From NCBI GenBank assembly GCA_002221725.1, contig NJFT01000069.1, positions 62,001 to 126,000 on the forward strand: a DNA stretch of 64,000 nt. Reading direction: 5' to 3'. The position numbers and the translations under genes were made by a program. This document shows positions 47,701 through 60,149 of this stretch, piece after piece (positions within the stretch are counted from its first letter, which is position 1; every line of letters starts with the position of its first letter). The notes below the pieces were generated by a model. It was not told where the DNA came from. It searched no databases and saw nothing but the letters and a program-made list of their open reading frames with translations. Origin of the DNA: Scedosporium boydii. Its lineage: Eukaryota > Ascomycota > Sordariomycetes > Microascales > Microascaceae.

Positions 47701-48144
47701 GGTCCTGATCATCTCGGCCATGGCTGTAACGATGGATACAACGACAGCTGTAAGGTTGTCTTCCGCGCCCGCTCGACGACCTATGCAACGCTGAGCTTCC
47801 TCCTTCTGGTCACCGCCTGGGAGGCCAAGCACTTTACTCGCAGCTTGTTCGCAATGAATCCGGAGCTTTGGAGCGGTCCTAGATCGTTCTTCAAGACCGT
47901 CTGGATGAACCGAACTCTGTTCTGGGCCGTCGTCGCCGGCTTTCTCGCCACATTTCCCGTCATTTACATCCCCGTCGTCAACAGACTGGTCTTCAAGCAC
48001 GATATGATTACCTGGGAGTGGGGTATCGTTGTGGCCTGCTTGGTCACGTACCTCGCGCTCGTGGAGATCTGGAAGGCAATCAAGCGAAGACTTGGCCTCG
48101 GAGTCCCTGATCGTGCGACCTCTGTTGCCACTCCTCAGGTTTAA
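44761..48144 (+). CDS. ENA-type (P-type IID) Na+/K+-exporting ATPase
   Basis: This plasma-membrane pump expels Na+ (and K+) at high pH or salt and forms an aspartyl-phosphate intermediate. Exons are 44761-45137, 45359-47318 and 47383-48144, giving about 1032 residues. Intron 1 is long (221 nt) but has a TACTAAT branch at 45320. Landmarks are the N-terminal cation-ATPase domain (GLTHNEALARLERDGPNKV), GFHQDYTAESQ across intron 1, actuator-domain TGES near 198-201, IPESLIAVLTLTF in M4 (characteristic of ENA pumps), the phosphorylation site Asp382 in CSDKTGTLTQG, KGAPEAIL, MVTGDHIKTA, and the hinge MTGDGVNDSPALKQADIG. C-terminal membrane segments include SNIAQVILLLIGLSF, WANLITSSFLAVGLGMEQ and LFWAVVAGFLATFPVIY. 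Other type II pumps (SERCA, PMR1) are less likely given the IPESL motif and C-terminal layout. Confidence 0.93.
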
Positions 48145-49526
48145 AGTCCGAAGTACCTTGGCCCCTCAGAGCGACCTAATGCCATGGTGACGGTGGTTCT
48201 TAGGACGCGAGGGGAGTTTCACTCATTATGATCATTCTTTTTTTCAAGTTTGATTCCTGCTCTTGTTGAAACGGTTCAATGGCGTCTTTCACATCCACAG
48301 ATTGACAATGGGACCCGGACTTGGTGTTCGCCTTGAAAAAAAGAAGTCCGAACTGTGTCCCCAACTTCCCCCCCAAAAATTGTTCCTTTCTTATCTGTCT
48401 CCTTGGCGTACAATGGCCATTCTGGTGCCGAGCCGGCTGGATCTCGCCGGCCCACTTGAACATTCGCCGTGTTGGCATCTTTGATTGCTCTTTCTTTTAG
48501 GCACTAGTTTCTACTTGACAATGAAAAAGAGACAAGCCTTTTGCTGCTCAATTCTCCACTGAACCCGTGCGACGTGATTGATGCACCCGACCCCGTTGGG
48601 AGTCGTCGCTAAGCCCACTGGTGACTGGCTCCATTCCGGACCACTACGTGTAATAACATTCCCCGTATTCCGTATCACTGTCGTAGGATCAACCAACTTG
48701 GACATGTCCGATGCCGCTGTTCGTTTCGTATCATATCAAACTATCAAACAAGTGGTGGAAAGAACCACCTTGTCCCAAGACATGAGGTCCCATTAATGCC
48801 ATTAATCCATGGCAGAAAGACGAGAGAGCTTCAAACCAAGGCGAGAAAGGGAGAATTGGCGTAGGAGGTCAGGCGCTATCTAGAACTCCAATCCCCATCC
48901 GCGTCTGAGCTGACATGGAGCGACGACTGATCTGTGGGATAGGCGTCTGCGTTGCTCAGGCATGGAGAGTTCGCTTCCGTTTCCCTTCTCCTCCCCTCTT
49001 CTTTCTTAATTTTATTTATTTATTTTCATTTTTATCGAAACCTCTTTTCTTGCTTTTCTTCTTTTTCTCATGGTCACCTTTTTATTTCACCTGACTGACC
49101 ACATATTCTTCCACCATTTCCCTCCCACGTCAGTCATTTTTCAACCGCTTCCATTTAACTCCCAGATACATATTCTCTCTAAGCTTTCATACTGTAAAGT
49201 TGGAAAATAACATACGAAGGTTGAAGGAGCAAAAATTCATATGTACGTCTTGTGTCCTACATAGGAGTTATTTTAAATAAAAGGAAAAAGAACCAATTTA
49301 TATACATGAAAAATGTTCGTGCCCAAGAACGGTCCTGTCCTCTGATGTGCAAAACGCTTCGATGAATACGAAGCTCAGGGTTCACGCTCCTCTCCTCGTC
49401 ACAGTACTCTTTTAATTGCTCTTTTCTTTCCAGGATAGGGACTCAGAAAGGGACGGGATGAACAACTTGAAGAATAGAAAGCAGCGCGGAAGAGGAAGGA
49501 AAACCCGCGGGAACGGACCCGTGTCG
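48145..49526. other. Convergent spacer between ENA-type ATPase and GH7 genes
   Basis: No gene is recognised. There is a T/A-rich stretch at about 49005-49070 and 49255-49300. The stretch should include both 3' UTRs. Confidence 0.55.
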
Positions 49527-51202
49527 TTAGACGGCGTGGGTGGAGCCGATGGGACCGAAGCGGATGTTGGACCAGATGACCTGGGTAGAGCCATACTTGT
49601 CGATAACCTCGGCGGGAACACCGGAGTCCTGGGGGCAGGAGCCACGGGCGGCGCCGGGTTGGCCCTCCTTCTCGGGGGGATAGGTGGAATCGAGCCAAAG
49701 CATGTTGGCGTAGTGCTAAGCATCCCCTCTCGTTAGCGAATCTATCCCCTTTTCATTTCTTTTTGGAGCTACGGAGGAGAGAGCTCTGGCGAGGAAAAGG
49801 GAACGGAGAAAGGGAGGAGACAAAACTTACGTCGCTCCAGATGGACATGACGAGGACCATAGGAATGGCGAGGGCCTCATCGAGCTGGCTGTACCCGCCG
49901 ACCTCGTTGAACCGATCGCGGTCATCAAAGGCGATGGGGGCGGCCGTGCACATCTCGGAGGTGATCTTGTTGGAGTCGGAGGGGATGCCCTCGACGTTGG
50001 GGGCGGGGACTTCGATGGTCTTGCCGTCCTGGATGAAGACTTGGTACATGGCGCCGGGCTCGAAGCGGGTGATGACGCTGCGGATTTTCCAATTGCGTTA
50101 GGGTTCTCACGCCACAGAGCGAACGGAGAGTGGGGATAGAAGGGAGAAAAGGAACTTACGTGAAGGGTTTGGTGGTGTCGACGGTCTTGCCCTTGCCGTA
50201 GAAGTCGGTGTTGCCCAATCGGTACGGGTTGTAGTCGCAGCCGTTTGCGTCACAGCCGCCGTTGAAACGGTCTTCGGAGTAGGTACCACCGCAGGTGTTG
50301 TCCTTGCAGACGTGGTAGTTGTTGTTCTCGCAGGCGTGAGGAGTGAGGGCGTACGAGTAGGCGTTGGACTCCCTGCGTCGAGTGGGTTAGACTTTGTTTC
50401 TTGGAGAGGAGTGAGGAAAATAAAGAAGACGGCACACATACCAGACGTCGATCTCGGCGCAGCAGGATCCCATGGATCCGACACCAGCCTGGTCATCGGT
50501 ATCAGAAGCCTCCCAGCCCTCGATGTTACCCTGTTCAGAGTTAAGTCAGCTATACCTGGCCACCTTGGGGAGGCTGTTATATCTGGAACGCACCTTTCCA
50601 TTGATGAACTTGAGGTCACGCGCACACTGGGCATCACAGTAACCGACACCATACTTGGCACCGGCAGCGTTGTTCGACTCATCAGAGAGACCACCGTCCT
50701 CCTTCATAGGCACAAAGTAAAGGGCAGAGTTCATTCCACACTCAACCTGCGAAAGATCGACATCGAAGGCAAACTCATTATTCATGAGCGTAAACATGGC
50801 ATATTTGGAGTCGCTAGCCATAAGATAGACACGCGAGCCGACATTGGCACCGTACTCATGCTCAGTGACGAACTTGAGAGTAAGGGCATTGCCACTAGTG
50901 GTGATACCGTAGGTACCAGAGTAGTCGGCACCCTCAACAGCGCAGTTCTTAGCGCAGTCGTCAGCATTGGAGCAAAGGTCAGTCCACTTGTTGCCATCGT
51001 AGCAGTTCTCGTAGCCGTCTACGCCGTGGACCCAGCGCCAGTTGGCGTCGATGACGACCTCGCCGTTGACGTTGGAACAGCTGCCGGGGGCGGTACATTT
51101 TTGCCACGTGAGCTTGGGGTGGCTTTCGGATTGCTCGGTGCCGACCTGCTGGGCTAGGGCCGTGGACAGAAGGGCGAGGCCGGAGGCAAGGACACGCTTC
51201 AT
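49527..51202 (-). CDS. Secreted GH7 cellobiohydrolase, catalytic domain only
   Basis: This enzyme processively cleaves cellobiose from the reducing ends of cellulose, with retention of configuration. Exons (minus strand) are 51202-50594, 50530-50442, 50372-50160, 50077-49831 and 49715-49527; the four introns are 63, 69, 82 and 115 nt. The product has about 448 residues. The signal peptide is [19 protein letters not shown], so the mature protein begins [15 protein letters not shown], as usual for CBH I (pyroglutamate). The catalytic motif EIDVWE spans the exon 2/3 junction: Glu229 nucleophile, Asp231, Glu234 acid/base. About 20 Cys fit the disulfide-rich fold. The length of about 430 mature residues, with loops such as [16 protein letters not shown], favours cellobiohydrolase over endoglucanase I. 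The protein ends at GPIGSTHAV with no linker or cellulose-binding module. A TATAAG element lies about 170 bp upstream (near 51370). Confidence 0.94.
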
Positions 51203-54200
51203 TTTGACGGTATGTGTATAGAATTTGTTGAGAAAAAGAATGTGGGGAGGGATCCGAGACTGGCTCAGCGAGGAGGAAGAGACCTAACCACGGGAAGCCT
51301 ATGTGGAGAAAAGGGTTGGATTGGGCACAGATGAGGAGAAAATAGGTTGGACGGGAGAATCACGATGTCTTATATCTCTGATGGACTCGGAAGGGATAGA
51401 AAGAGATCTTTCCCTAAGTTATCTCCCGTTTGCCTGCATGCCAATAACTAAACCCAGGGGGCCATATTGCCTTCCGACAGAGGAGGTAGGCACATGATAG
51501 GAATTTTTCACAGAGGTTCGACATTAACAAGCTAAGAATACAGTTCCTCCCCGAGATGTGATGCGTGGACCCGTAATCCGAATGCCACCGCATAGAGGAG
51601 CCTCGAGATCTGGGTAATTAACACTCATCTATCGCACGAGAAGTCTTAGATGAAGCAGGGCGGTGACCATGGGCCAGCATCCCACATGGATTATGCTCAA
51701 GTCGGAAAGAGCTTGTTGATGAAAGACGGATCATCTAACCCGCGAGCCGTCGGACGGAGCGGTATCTCCATAAGTTGCAAGGGGGAAAAGAAGCTTCTAA
51801 AGCAAAGTGGATCCACCATTAGAATAGATAGCGAGGCCCAGATCGCGAGAGAGAGAGAGATTGTGGGTACGCAGTTAGGGAATCAGGATGTTGTATGAGA
51901 GTAAGTGGCAAGCCCTCCGCACAGGAATGACGGTAGCGCCGTGAGAAGGGACTTTCATTCTCCGTGTAATGTCCTGACGTGATAGGAGTGGAGAGTGCGG
52001 CTCGTAAAGGGCTATGCGGAGACGGCGTGGAAGGGCAAGTACAGAGAGGAAAGGAAATGGAAGTGTTGTGAGCCGCGGGATTTGGACCGCATTGATCACA
52101 CTGGGCAAAGTAAATAAAAATAAGGAGAAAATAATAATAATAACAAAAGACCAAAGAGGACAAGGGGCGTGGGGACACTGTGATCCCCACCGAAGGTTGT
52201 TGTTTATCTCGATCCATGGATCGTTATCCTCGACCAGTGTCTGCAGTAGACTAGCTAAACGAGGCATGTGGCGTAGGTAGAGTGATTGGGACATGTGGCG
52301 CCAAGAGACGGGAGTAGAGTAGAGCGACATTAGAGACCTTGGAAGAAGAGGAGCCCGCGCGGGTTCGGTTGCTGTTCGGGGGCCGGCCATGGCCATCAGG
52401 TCCCCTCCGGATGGGTTGATAAGAATGGTCCGGTTAGATTGGCCTTCCGTGGGAGGCGTTGGTAACCCCATGAAGAAAAACAAATCTCCCCAGCCGGGAG
52501 AGTTGCTCGATCAGACGAGACCTGAATGCGCCAAGGCAAACGACCATTTGGGGCCGTGTCTGGAATTTACTGGCTCTGGGCGTGGGTCACTCAACCCTCT
52601 AGTCCTTCGCTCGAGAGGTAGGTAAAACCCATGAGGAATTGAATCGGGAGTTGGTTGGCCATGAGGGAGGAAGGTCAATGGACAATTGATGTCTCTCCTA
52701 GTTCAGTGGAGCATCCTGGAGCACTTGCCCTTCAAAGACTGCTTTGGGTCGCAGCGGAACCTCACGACGTAATCCATCAATAGTCTTGGACTTGAGCCAA
52801 ACCAGTCGAGATAAAAAGTGCTTTTCCCTCATTCCGAAGTGGCACCCGCTCGCCCACTGCGCTGGCATCCCCCAGACCTCTCGACTGTCGAGAGATGGCT
52901 TGCCCTGGCCAAGCAGTCATCTGTGGAATCTCTCGATCGGTTATGCTCGGTATGCCTCCGGAACGAGCGCCATTTGGAGCGAACGCGGTGCTAGAACGGG
53001 ATGAGCTCTACCACGAGAGACTTTCTTTTGCTCCAGCGGGAAAAGAATCTTGGTTTTAGGTTCACCAAGAGACGGGATGAAATTTCGGGATAAAGGCGGG
53101 CTGAGACCCATCAACAGGTCAATGCAGTGCACTTGTTTGGTAGATGTGAGACGGCCTGGCTGTTTGGTGGCTTATTCGGCTGATAGCGGAGCCCGAGACG
53201 CTCCAGCAAGGAACCCAATCCTCAATCCCTTCAGCCAGACGAACGGAGAGGACAAGCAAGCAAGTAAGCAAGCAGCCACCACAAGTCGTCGTTAAACTGC
53301 GGCTAAACTGCCAAGTAGCATGGTATCGTGAAGCAACTTTGGGACTTTGGGAGGGTCAGATGGATTGCGAAAGCTAGGCCTGAGTCGCCCTTTGCTTCCC
53401 TCTGGACTGCGCTCGCCCTTGGTTCTGGGCAGAGTTGCTCGCTCTTCTGGGGCTAGGGTAGGGAGGCAATCCCTTCCCCTTGAGACATCTTGGCCTGGCT
53501 TGGCAGGTTCGTGGGGATTTTCTCGTCTCGTCTTGAGCGCATCGCTGCGGAATGCGCTGGTGGGGCGCTTGAAGGGGGCTGAGCGAAATCCGGTCGACGA
53601 AGTGGGAAGAAGGAAAAGAATTTCCATGCGTTGAAAGTGAAAACGCTGGGCGCCAAGCCGGTCTTTATTGTTTTCAAGATTTTCCTCTGGGGCGCGGAAA
53701 AAGGATCAAGCAAATGCTGTGTCTCTCTGTCCCCGCGCCTTCGTGTCTCCGGAGAGCAGCTTCCGGCGTCCCTTTAATTTCCTCCACTTGAACTTTCCGG
53801 CTGGAGCAGCTTCAATATCAAAGCGTGTCATGCTCCAAATTGTTCAAATTTATGGCCATCTCCTGGCGATCCCTCGATATTTCGGTTCGTTTTTGTTTGG
53901 TGCCCTCGCAATGAAGATTGACTAAGATCAACGCCGATGGAGGCTCTAGATCAAGGAACAGCTTGCCTCAAGCACTTGAGCCCCATAACTTATAGGCTAT
54001 GTTATCGATCCCGATTAACAGGCGCTCTAATGCCGTATTTACCAGCAGCCTGACGGTGTCCGTCGATCTGGCTCAGCGGGCGGCTTCACCTACATGAGGG
54101 ACTCCGACCCCAGAATTATTAATTGGTAAACACTCCTCAACAAGTAGTAAATAGATCACGGAGGATGGAAAATTGCAACGACGTGGGATTGGGATATGAA

Positions 54201-54600
54201 CTTGGCGTGTTTGTCTTATTCACTCTGGCCCAATGTCTGTGGGGAATCATTGGGTTTACCTTGCCTTGGCAAATTTATTCGCCGGAATTTCCACTCTTGA
54301 CACGAAATCTTTGCCCCAAACTGACCAAGTCGGACACTCAGGCGAAGACAAACCATACAATAAGATGAGAAATGAGGCATGTGTACTTGTAAAGTGTTTT
54401 CTGAATGTTATAGTACTTCAAAATCAAATATATCCGGGCGAACGCCGCATCGGTATAGCAGTTCCCAATGATTTCTCACTCTGGCAAGTTAAGACAAGAT
54501 GACACAAGCTGGAAAGACCAAGAAGGCCCGAACATGCTCTGGTCGAATCAGGCATCAATAGAATCGGACAGCAGCAGGCCCAAGATATAGTCAGGTTCGA
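51203..54600. other. 3.4-kb spacer, no gene supported
   Basis: Includes the GH7 promoter (TATAAG on the minus strand near 51370). Beyond that I see only short or antisense frames without recognisable domains. One is a 202-codon minus-strand frame at 51875-52483 that lacks any known motif. There is an AATAAT tract at about 52128-52144. Confidence 0.5.
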
Positions 54601-56936
54601 CTAGTCGTTGCTATGCTCAGTCGCGTTCTGGATATCCGCTTCCAAATAAAACCCTAAATCAACTAGATCGTCGTCCGTCAACAAATTAGTAAAGTCCGTG
54701 TGGGTATATGGGCCTGCGTCATCTGGAGCTTGGTGATCGGGAGGTCCTTGTTCCTCAAAGCCAATAATTTGCCAAGGGGAACTTGATCCAGCTAGTGGTG
54801 CTTCTGTTGTAGCATTGATGTCAAGTTGAGGACCCTGCCATTCACGACTGTCCCCGACTCCGAAGCTAGCAGAGGAACAGTCGTTCTCTTGAGAGCTGGT
54901 CCCGGCGACCGGTTCGCCTCGAGATAGAGGGTCAGGACTCAGCGTTGACAGCCGCCTAGCATCCGACGAGTCTTGACTCATTTCAGCGATACTTGAGGAG
55001 GTGGAGTTTTCCTCAGCATTGCACCCACTCTGCGCCCGATCCAGCCGTCGTCGCTGAAGATACTCTTGAAACGCAATAGCCTGCTCCTCCGTCACAATGA
55101 TAGACACCTGCTCTCTTGTTTGAGAGTCTAAGTCCAGGTTGTCGAGGCGTCGTCGGACCCGCCGGTGTGTTGCGTGCTGGAGGTGTTGTTGACATTCGAG
55201 AATGGCTTCAAGGGTGTCGTCCTGAATATAGTCTAGACGCGGACGTGAATAGTCAGTATTCCATGGTTCTTGCCTTCTTGGTACATTGAAGGTGTGACCT
55301 TACATGGCGACGGTATCAGATTCTCATGCACGTCGGGGAAGAGTATCGAAAACACCTTCCTCCACTTCCCTTCCTCGCAGAGTCCTTGGCTCTTCCGACA
55401 ACGCAATTGTGTCTCTTGTTCCTTTGAGCAACCCTCAAAGGTTCGCGGCGGGTTAAGAGGGCATGGCGTGGAACCAAATTGTCTGAGGTGATCACTCAGG
55501 CCGGATTGGGATGGAAAGGTGACTAGACAGCGTGGGCAGTGGACCGGGATTGTATGATTGCGATAAATATGCTCCCTGGACATAGATGACTAGTTAGCTG
55601 GGGTATAGCAATACATAGACGACAAAAAAATTCGTACTCACTTCACGCGATGCACTGTTTTCCAACCCGGACCGCGACATGGCCGCCAGTCCTTGTACCT
55701 GTCTCTATCCTTCTTGTAGAACGGACAGGCAAATCGCCGAGAGACTTCGCCCGTGTCCAAACAAATCAGCATCCCGTCGTTTTTTTGACCGTCTTGGCCG
55801 TCATTTTCCTCGTTTCCATTATCATCTTCATAGCCGTTTCCTCTAGTCCGTTTATTTTGCCCTGAACTTTGCCTTTCACCCGAAGATTGAGCTCCAAGTC
55901 CAGCAGATTGAGCAGTTGAGGAAGGCGGATCTGTTTCTTTCCCTTTCTCTTTCCCACTTGTAGCCGCTCTATGCCCTTGGTGGCTGTCTTGCATTACGAA
56001 ATCCGTGATAACATTGACGTTTTGTAATAAGGCGTTGGAATGTAGCTCTCTCAAGGCCCCGATAATGGGATCGCCTAGCAATAGGGACTCAGGAAGGGAC
56101 TCTTCGTCTTCAGGGTCGGAAGTGCTTCCATCCGACTCTGTTGGCTGAGAGCAGATCTGTGGTGAGGACTTTTGTGGGTCGTCCTCTCCCTTTAAGTCGA
56201 ACGGCGTCGCCGGTGACCGGGATTCTAGTAGCCATGAGAAATGGGAGGCATCGGGAGGGGAACCTACACATAGTCAGTAATGTCTTGACGATTGTTGCTC
56301 CGTGTAGGTCCGTATCATACCATGATGTGGAAAATTTGTGCTGGTAGGTTCTCGGTTGGATCGTGGCTTAGGAGACGGCCCAGTGATGTGAGTGTTCACG
56401 GTGCTTAGACTGCTCGGTGATGACAGACCAGCTTGCGATCGTGTTCGAGCCGGCAGAGAGCCTTTCGAGAAGTCGGGTTTTGTGCAAGGGTTATTGTCGG
56501 CCTCTCCTTGCTTCCTTTCGGGGCCCACCATGTCTTTATTCCAAAGATGCCACTGTTCGTCCACTGCAAGAGCCGTTGGGGGTGGACGGACATCACCATG
56601 GACTCTATTCCAGTGATCAGTCACCATACCTATCATCTGGCGCTCGGCCAAGGCAATTTCATCCCGCACCCTTTCGATCAAGATCGCGCGGTTCCCTTCT
56701 CTCTCCCACCTAGCGATGTCACAGTACATCTTAGCGAGACGTCGCTCTTTCTTGTCAATGGCGTAACATAGCTTGCACCTGTCGGGTTCGTTGAAAACCG
56801 AGTTAACAAGTTTAAGACCACATGTTTCTCCTTTCCGATTCTCCTTCAGGCACTGTTGGCGAAAGTGACTCCATCGCCAGTAGCCACAAGACCACCGCTT
56901 CTGGTCAAAATAGCACATCGTGACCAGACTTGACAA
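54601..56936 (-). CDS. Fungal zinc-finger protein with C2HC-like finger (uncharacterised)
   Basis: Exons (minus strand) are 56936-56321, 56263-55642, 55575-55304 and 55232-54601, giving about 713 residues. Introns are 57, 66 and 71 nt. The N-terminus has a Trp/Cys motif (MCYFDQKRWSCGYWRWSHF, then QQCLKENRKGETCGL and CKLCYAI) that may bind zinc. Residues 130-385 are low-complexity and polar. The conserved core (about 385-500) reads RRFACPFYKKDRDRYKDWRP, CRGPGWKTVHRVKEHIYRNH, then HCPRCLVTFPSQSGLSDHLR with a Cys eight residues after the His (C-X2-C-X12-H-X8-C). It continues with WRKVFSILFPDV and IPSPYYIQDD. Intron 2 splits VK|EH within the core. The C-terminal 200 residues are acidic and Ser-rich. 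This core is common in ascomycete proteins of unknown role. A nuclear or DNA-binding role is inference. Confidence 0.87.
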
Positions 56937-57771
56937 CTCTTCGAGCTGATAATGTGCTGTCTATCGACGAGGGAGGGAGTTGCACCGAGAAAATTTCAGA
57001 GAAATTCCGGTGCTTGATGGGAGATATTTGTAGAGCTGGACCAGGCTGCGGACTCCAGGTATTGCGCAGCTGCGCAATATGCACTAGAAGGTAACCTCCG
57101 AGTTGAGCATCCTCTAGCCCTGGCTCGCTCCTGCAGCTGTTGCTGCCTGCAGACAGGTGACCTGGGTCACTTTATTATAATCCTAAGACTCCTCTCCATC
57201 GCTTCACATTAATGATATAATATTATATTCGTCTCGCTGCAAGATAACTTACAAGAATCTCATTAGAACGCAACCCCTAACAACTCCACGCTGAGCAATA
57301 CAACCCAAAGTTGACTGGCTGTGTATATCCAGCCTTTGTCGGTGCGCATAAGCCAGATGTCGCACAGCATCTAGAAATGGTCCAATGGCTTCGTAGGATG
57401 TCGGAGACTCAATAATCAATAGGAATCTGCATCGCGCAGCGTCACAAGCGAGCGAGACAGTAGTAATGTAAGAAGAGAAGTGTGATATTGAAAAGAAGAA
57501 TAAAAGAATGACTCTTGAGAAACAACTCTCGAAACCAAGGGAAACGACTGATTACCTAGAGTCGAATGCGCTCGCCTTCCTATTGCGAGCAAACCTGCTC
57601 AACTGCCTAGGCCCTTCTTCTTCCATGACCGTGGGAGCCCCTCTACCATTTAATGCATGTAAGTGAGGTTCATTGTGTCGCTTCCCTGGTTTCACTGTGG
57701 CTGCGGCCATTCCCATGTGGTTCCTTGAGATGCCGACTGCACTATGCAGCAAAACAGCGGGAGGGCCTTTC
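56937..57771. promoter_or_regulatory. Zinc-finger gene promoter region with two palindromes
   Basis: The spacer upstream of the minus-strand zinc-finger gene contains the perfect 20-bp palindrome TATTGCGCAGCTGCGCAATA (57060-57079), 124 bp before the ATG. It also contains GTGACC-TG-GGTCAC (57157-57170). An AT-rich stretch follows (about 57172-57232). The remaining bases up to the HNH gene's stop show no gene. Confidence 0.45.
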
Positions 57772-58792
57772 TCAACCACCCTGGGAATCCGGTTCAAGGC
57801 GCTCCCACTGGCCAAGCTCATAATCATCCTCATCCACCGCCACACCATCACACTCCGCCGCTCCACAGATGGCAGCGATGCGAAGGAGGTCCCAAGAGAG
57901 CTGCAAGAGCTCGAAGCTTGGGAGATCCTCCGGGTCGTCAGCCTTAAGGACAAATGTCTGGCCCGTTTCAATTCGGAGTCCGCTCTCTCTGTGGGCAAGT
58001 CCTCCTTCTCCCCAGGCCGTGTTATCCGAGAGGCCTGCATTAACCAGGATGTTGTCCACGGAGATCGTTTGGCCGGGTTCATGTAGGCATGTGTCAGGCC
58101 TCAGAGCGTTTTTCTTAAGCCAATGGAACTGGACGACGATGGAGCCAGTTTCGTCTTTGCGCAGTGGCTTAAGTGCCAGCCGAGCGTGGTTAAACCACCG
58201 GTGAACTTGGCGGTTAAGGAAAACGAGGTTTTGGGGGGACTCGGTCACGTCCCAGTTTCTAAACAACGCAGACCATGTCTGTACCATGTCTTCAGGCCAG
58301 AACATGAACAGTATGTTTTCCATCAGCCCAAAGTTACCCCTGGCCGCAGTCGCGAAGGGGAAGAGATGCGCTGCTTCGGGGTCTTGCACGCCGGTAAGGA
58401 CACACTTTCGATAGTCTCGTTCCTCACACTAGATAGCACTGTTATTTTATACCTGGCGGCGACGCCTAGTAGTGGCAGGGGGATGAAAACATACTCTTTC
58501 GGCGGCTTCCTGACTTCGTGACCTGTGGCTTGATCCCGGCGAGGGTGAGCTTGATCGCGATCTGCTTCTGGGAACAACTATAGTTGAAGAGAATTAGATG
58601 TTTTTGAACAACGGAATCCGATTTGTCAATGAATTGGGCGGACATACAATCCCTAACTGCCCGCCTGGCCCAACGATGGAATAAGTCGACCCGACTAAGA
58701 ATCTGGGTCGCCGGACTGCGAGTTCTAAGACCAAAGCATGCCCCTCTAATTTGCTCTAGCTGGGCTTTTATATGATCAAGTGGAGCAATCAT
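57772..58792 (-). CDS. HNH-type endonuclease-domain protein
   Basis: Exons (minus strand) are 58792-58648, 58577-58495 and 58428-57772, giving about 294 residues. Both introns have GTATGT donors. Intron 1 has an ATCTAAT branch and ATAG acceptor. The N-terminus is helical (MIAPLDHIKAQLEQIRGACF). It is followed by an Arg/Ser-rich linker (VPRSRSRSSSPSPGSSHRSR). The HNH core starts at CEERDYRKCVLTG (Cys85) and VQDPEAAHLFPFATA (His97), then has NLVFLNRQVHRWFNHARL (Asn143, Asn148, His152). This layout matches the fungal HNH proteins that carry 'CVxTG...EAAHIFPF'. The C-terminal part ends acidic (EDDYELGQWERLEPDSQGG). In other organisms HNH folds cut DNA, but this fungal family has no defined role that I know of. 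The start is the least certain point, because an extra 5' exon is possible. Confidence 0.75.
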
Positions 58793-60149
58793 ATAAATGG
58801 CGATTACTGGTATGATTAAAATTGTGAGAAGAAATGACTCCAGGTCTTCTCTGCAAGAGGGTGATGGTGATGAGAAGTTCAGGAGAGAACTTCTTTTGGT
58901 TTCTGATCTCAACCAGCTGCTGATTATAAGTAGAGGGAAGGCGCAAACAACGGGGCGATGTACAAACCCAGGAAGACTACATCCAAAAGATGGACATATA
59001 CACATGAAGGCAAATAAAAGGAGAGAATAGAAGTTTCCAGACACTCTGGCGATAGCCAACAATTTCAAGTGGTGTCATTTAGACAACCCAACTTAATGAA
59101 ACAGGAAAGAGAGGCGCAAATTTAATAAAGTTGGTATGATGTGAGAAGGAAACTATAGATCTTGATACTTCATAAACTCAACATTAATTACATTAACCCT
59201 CTAGCATGTGAAGGCCCCATTCTATAACTTAGAATCATCAAGATTATTTGATGCCTTGATAAGGTTCAGCCTACATATTTGATGCCCTGAGGAAGTACGA
59301 AGAGGCTGCATCCAGCAGATAATGCATCATTTTCCCTTTAGATCCTGTGATTCCTGTGACTGATAGTGGCAGAGATATCATGACGTGAAGGAGTTCGATG
59401 TCAAAGCCGGCTCGTGGAGAGGGTGATGGATGTCAAGGAGGTTGTAGAATCTATATTGCCACTGCTCCGTGGACTTTGAATGGCAGTATAACTGATGGCT
59501 CTTCACGGAGCCGCCCACCGTGTCGATATTATCTAGAGTCTACTCGCTGGAACGGCGAGACCGTCGAGATCTCTACTTTCTCTTGAGACCCCGAGAGAGA
59601 CACTACTCTCTCTAGCCCAACTGGAGTAACGCCTCTCTCTCCAGAAATATACCAAGAGTCGCTTCCGATTTCTCGAATACCACGAAGGCAAGGTCTAGTG
59701 ATCGAGTGGAATCATATACATTCTTGGTATTCAGCCGTTGGTCCTCGAGTGGCTCTCACGATGTCTTGCGGGGGAACCGTACCGGACGAACCCAACGACT
59801 GTAAAGAATCGCGGAAACTGGGATTGTTGAGTAAGTTATACGTTAGGGCTTAGATCTAAGTATGATGGGAAGGTGTGACCCCAAGCCGCGTAGGCTGACG
59901 AGATACATTGCCAATGAAATTTGGCCGTTTGGTCTTTCCATCTCGTGTTACTCCAGTGATGATGCCTCGTAGCTTCCAAGTCCAAAGCATGTGAAGCGCA
60001 CATACTCACAGCTAAAAACTATTTATTTTCTCACAATTCTTCTCCAACCCATCTTCCACCTCCCCAATTCCTCACTATTCGTCGCTACAATCCTTCATTT
60101 GGAACTGCAGTGCTACCAAAGCAATTATCTCTCTACACTACCACAAACC
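58793..60149. other. Spacer upstream of the HNH and protease genes
   Basis: This divergent spacer holds the promoters of the HNH gene (minus) and the protease-like gene (plus). It is somewhat AT-richer than the rest of the window (about 59040-59340). No gene is recognised. Confidence 0.5.

Noticed and set aside
51875..52483. 202-codon minus-strand frame upstream of the GH7 gene
   Set aside because: No domain, signal or codon bias, and no splice partner. Treated as chance.
58440..58465. 24-nt intron (GTATAA...CTAG) in the HNH gene
   Set aside because: Too short. A GTATGT donor further upstream gives a normal 66-nt intron and the correct frame.
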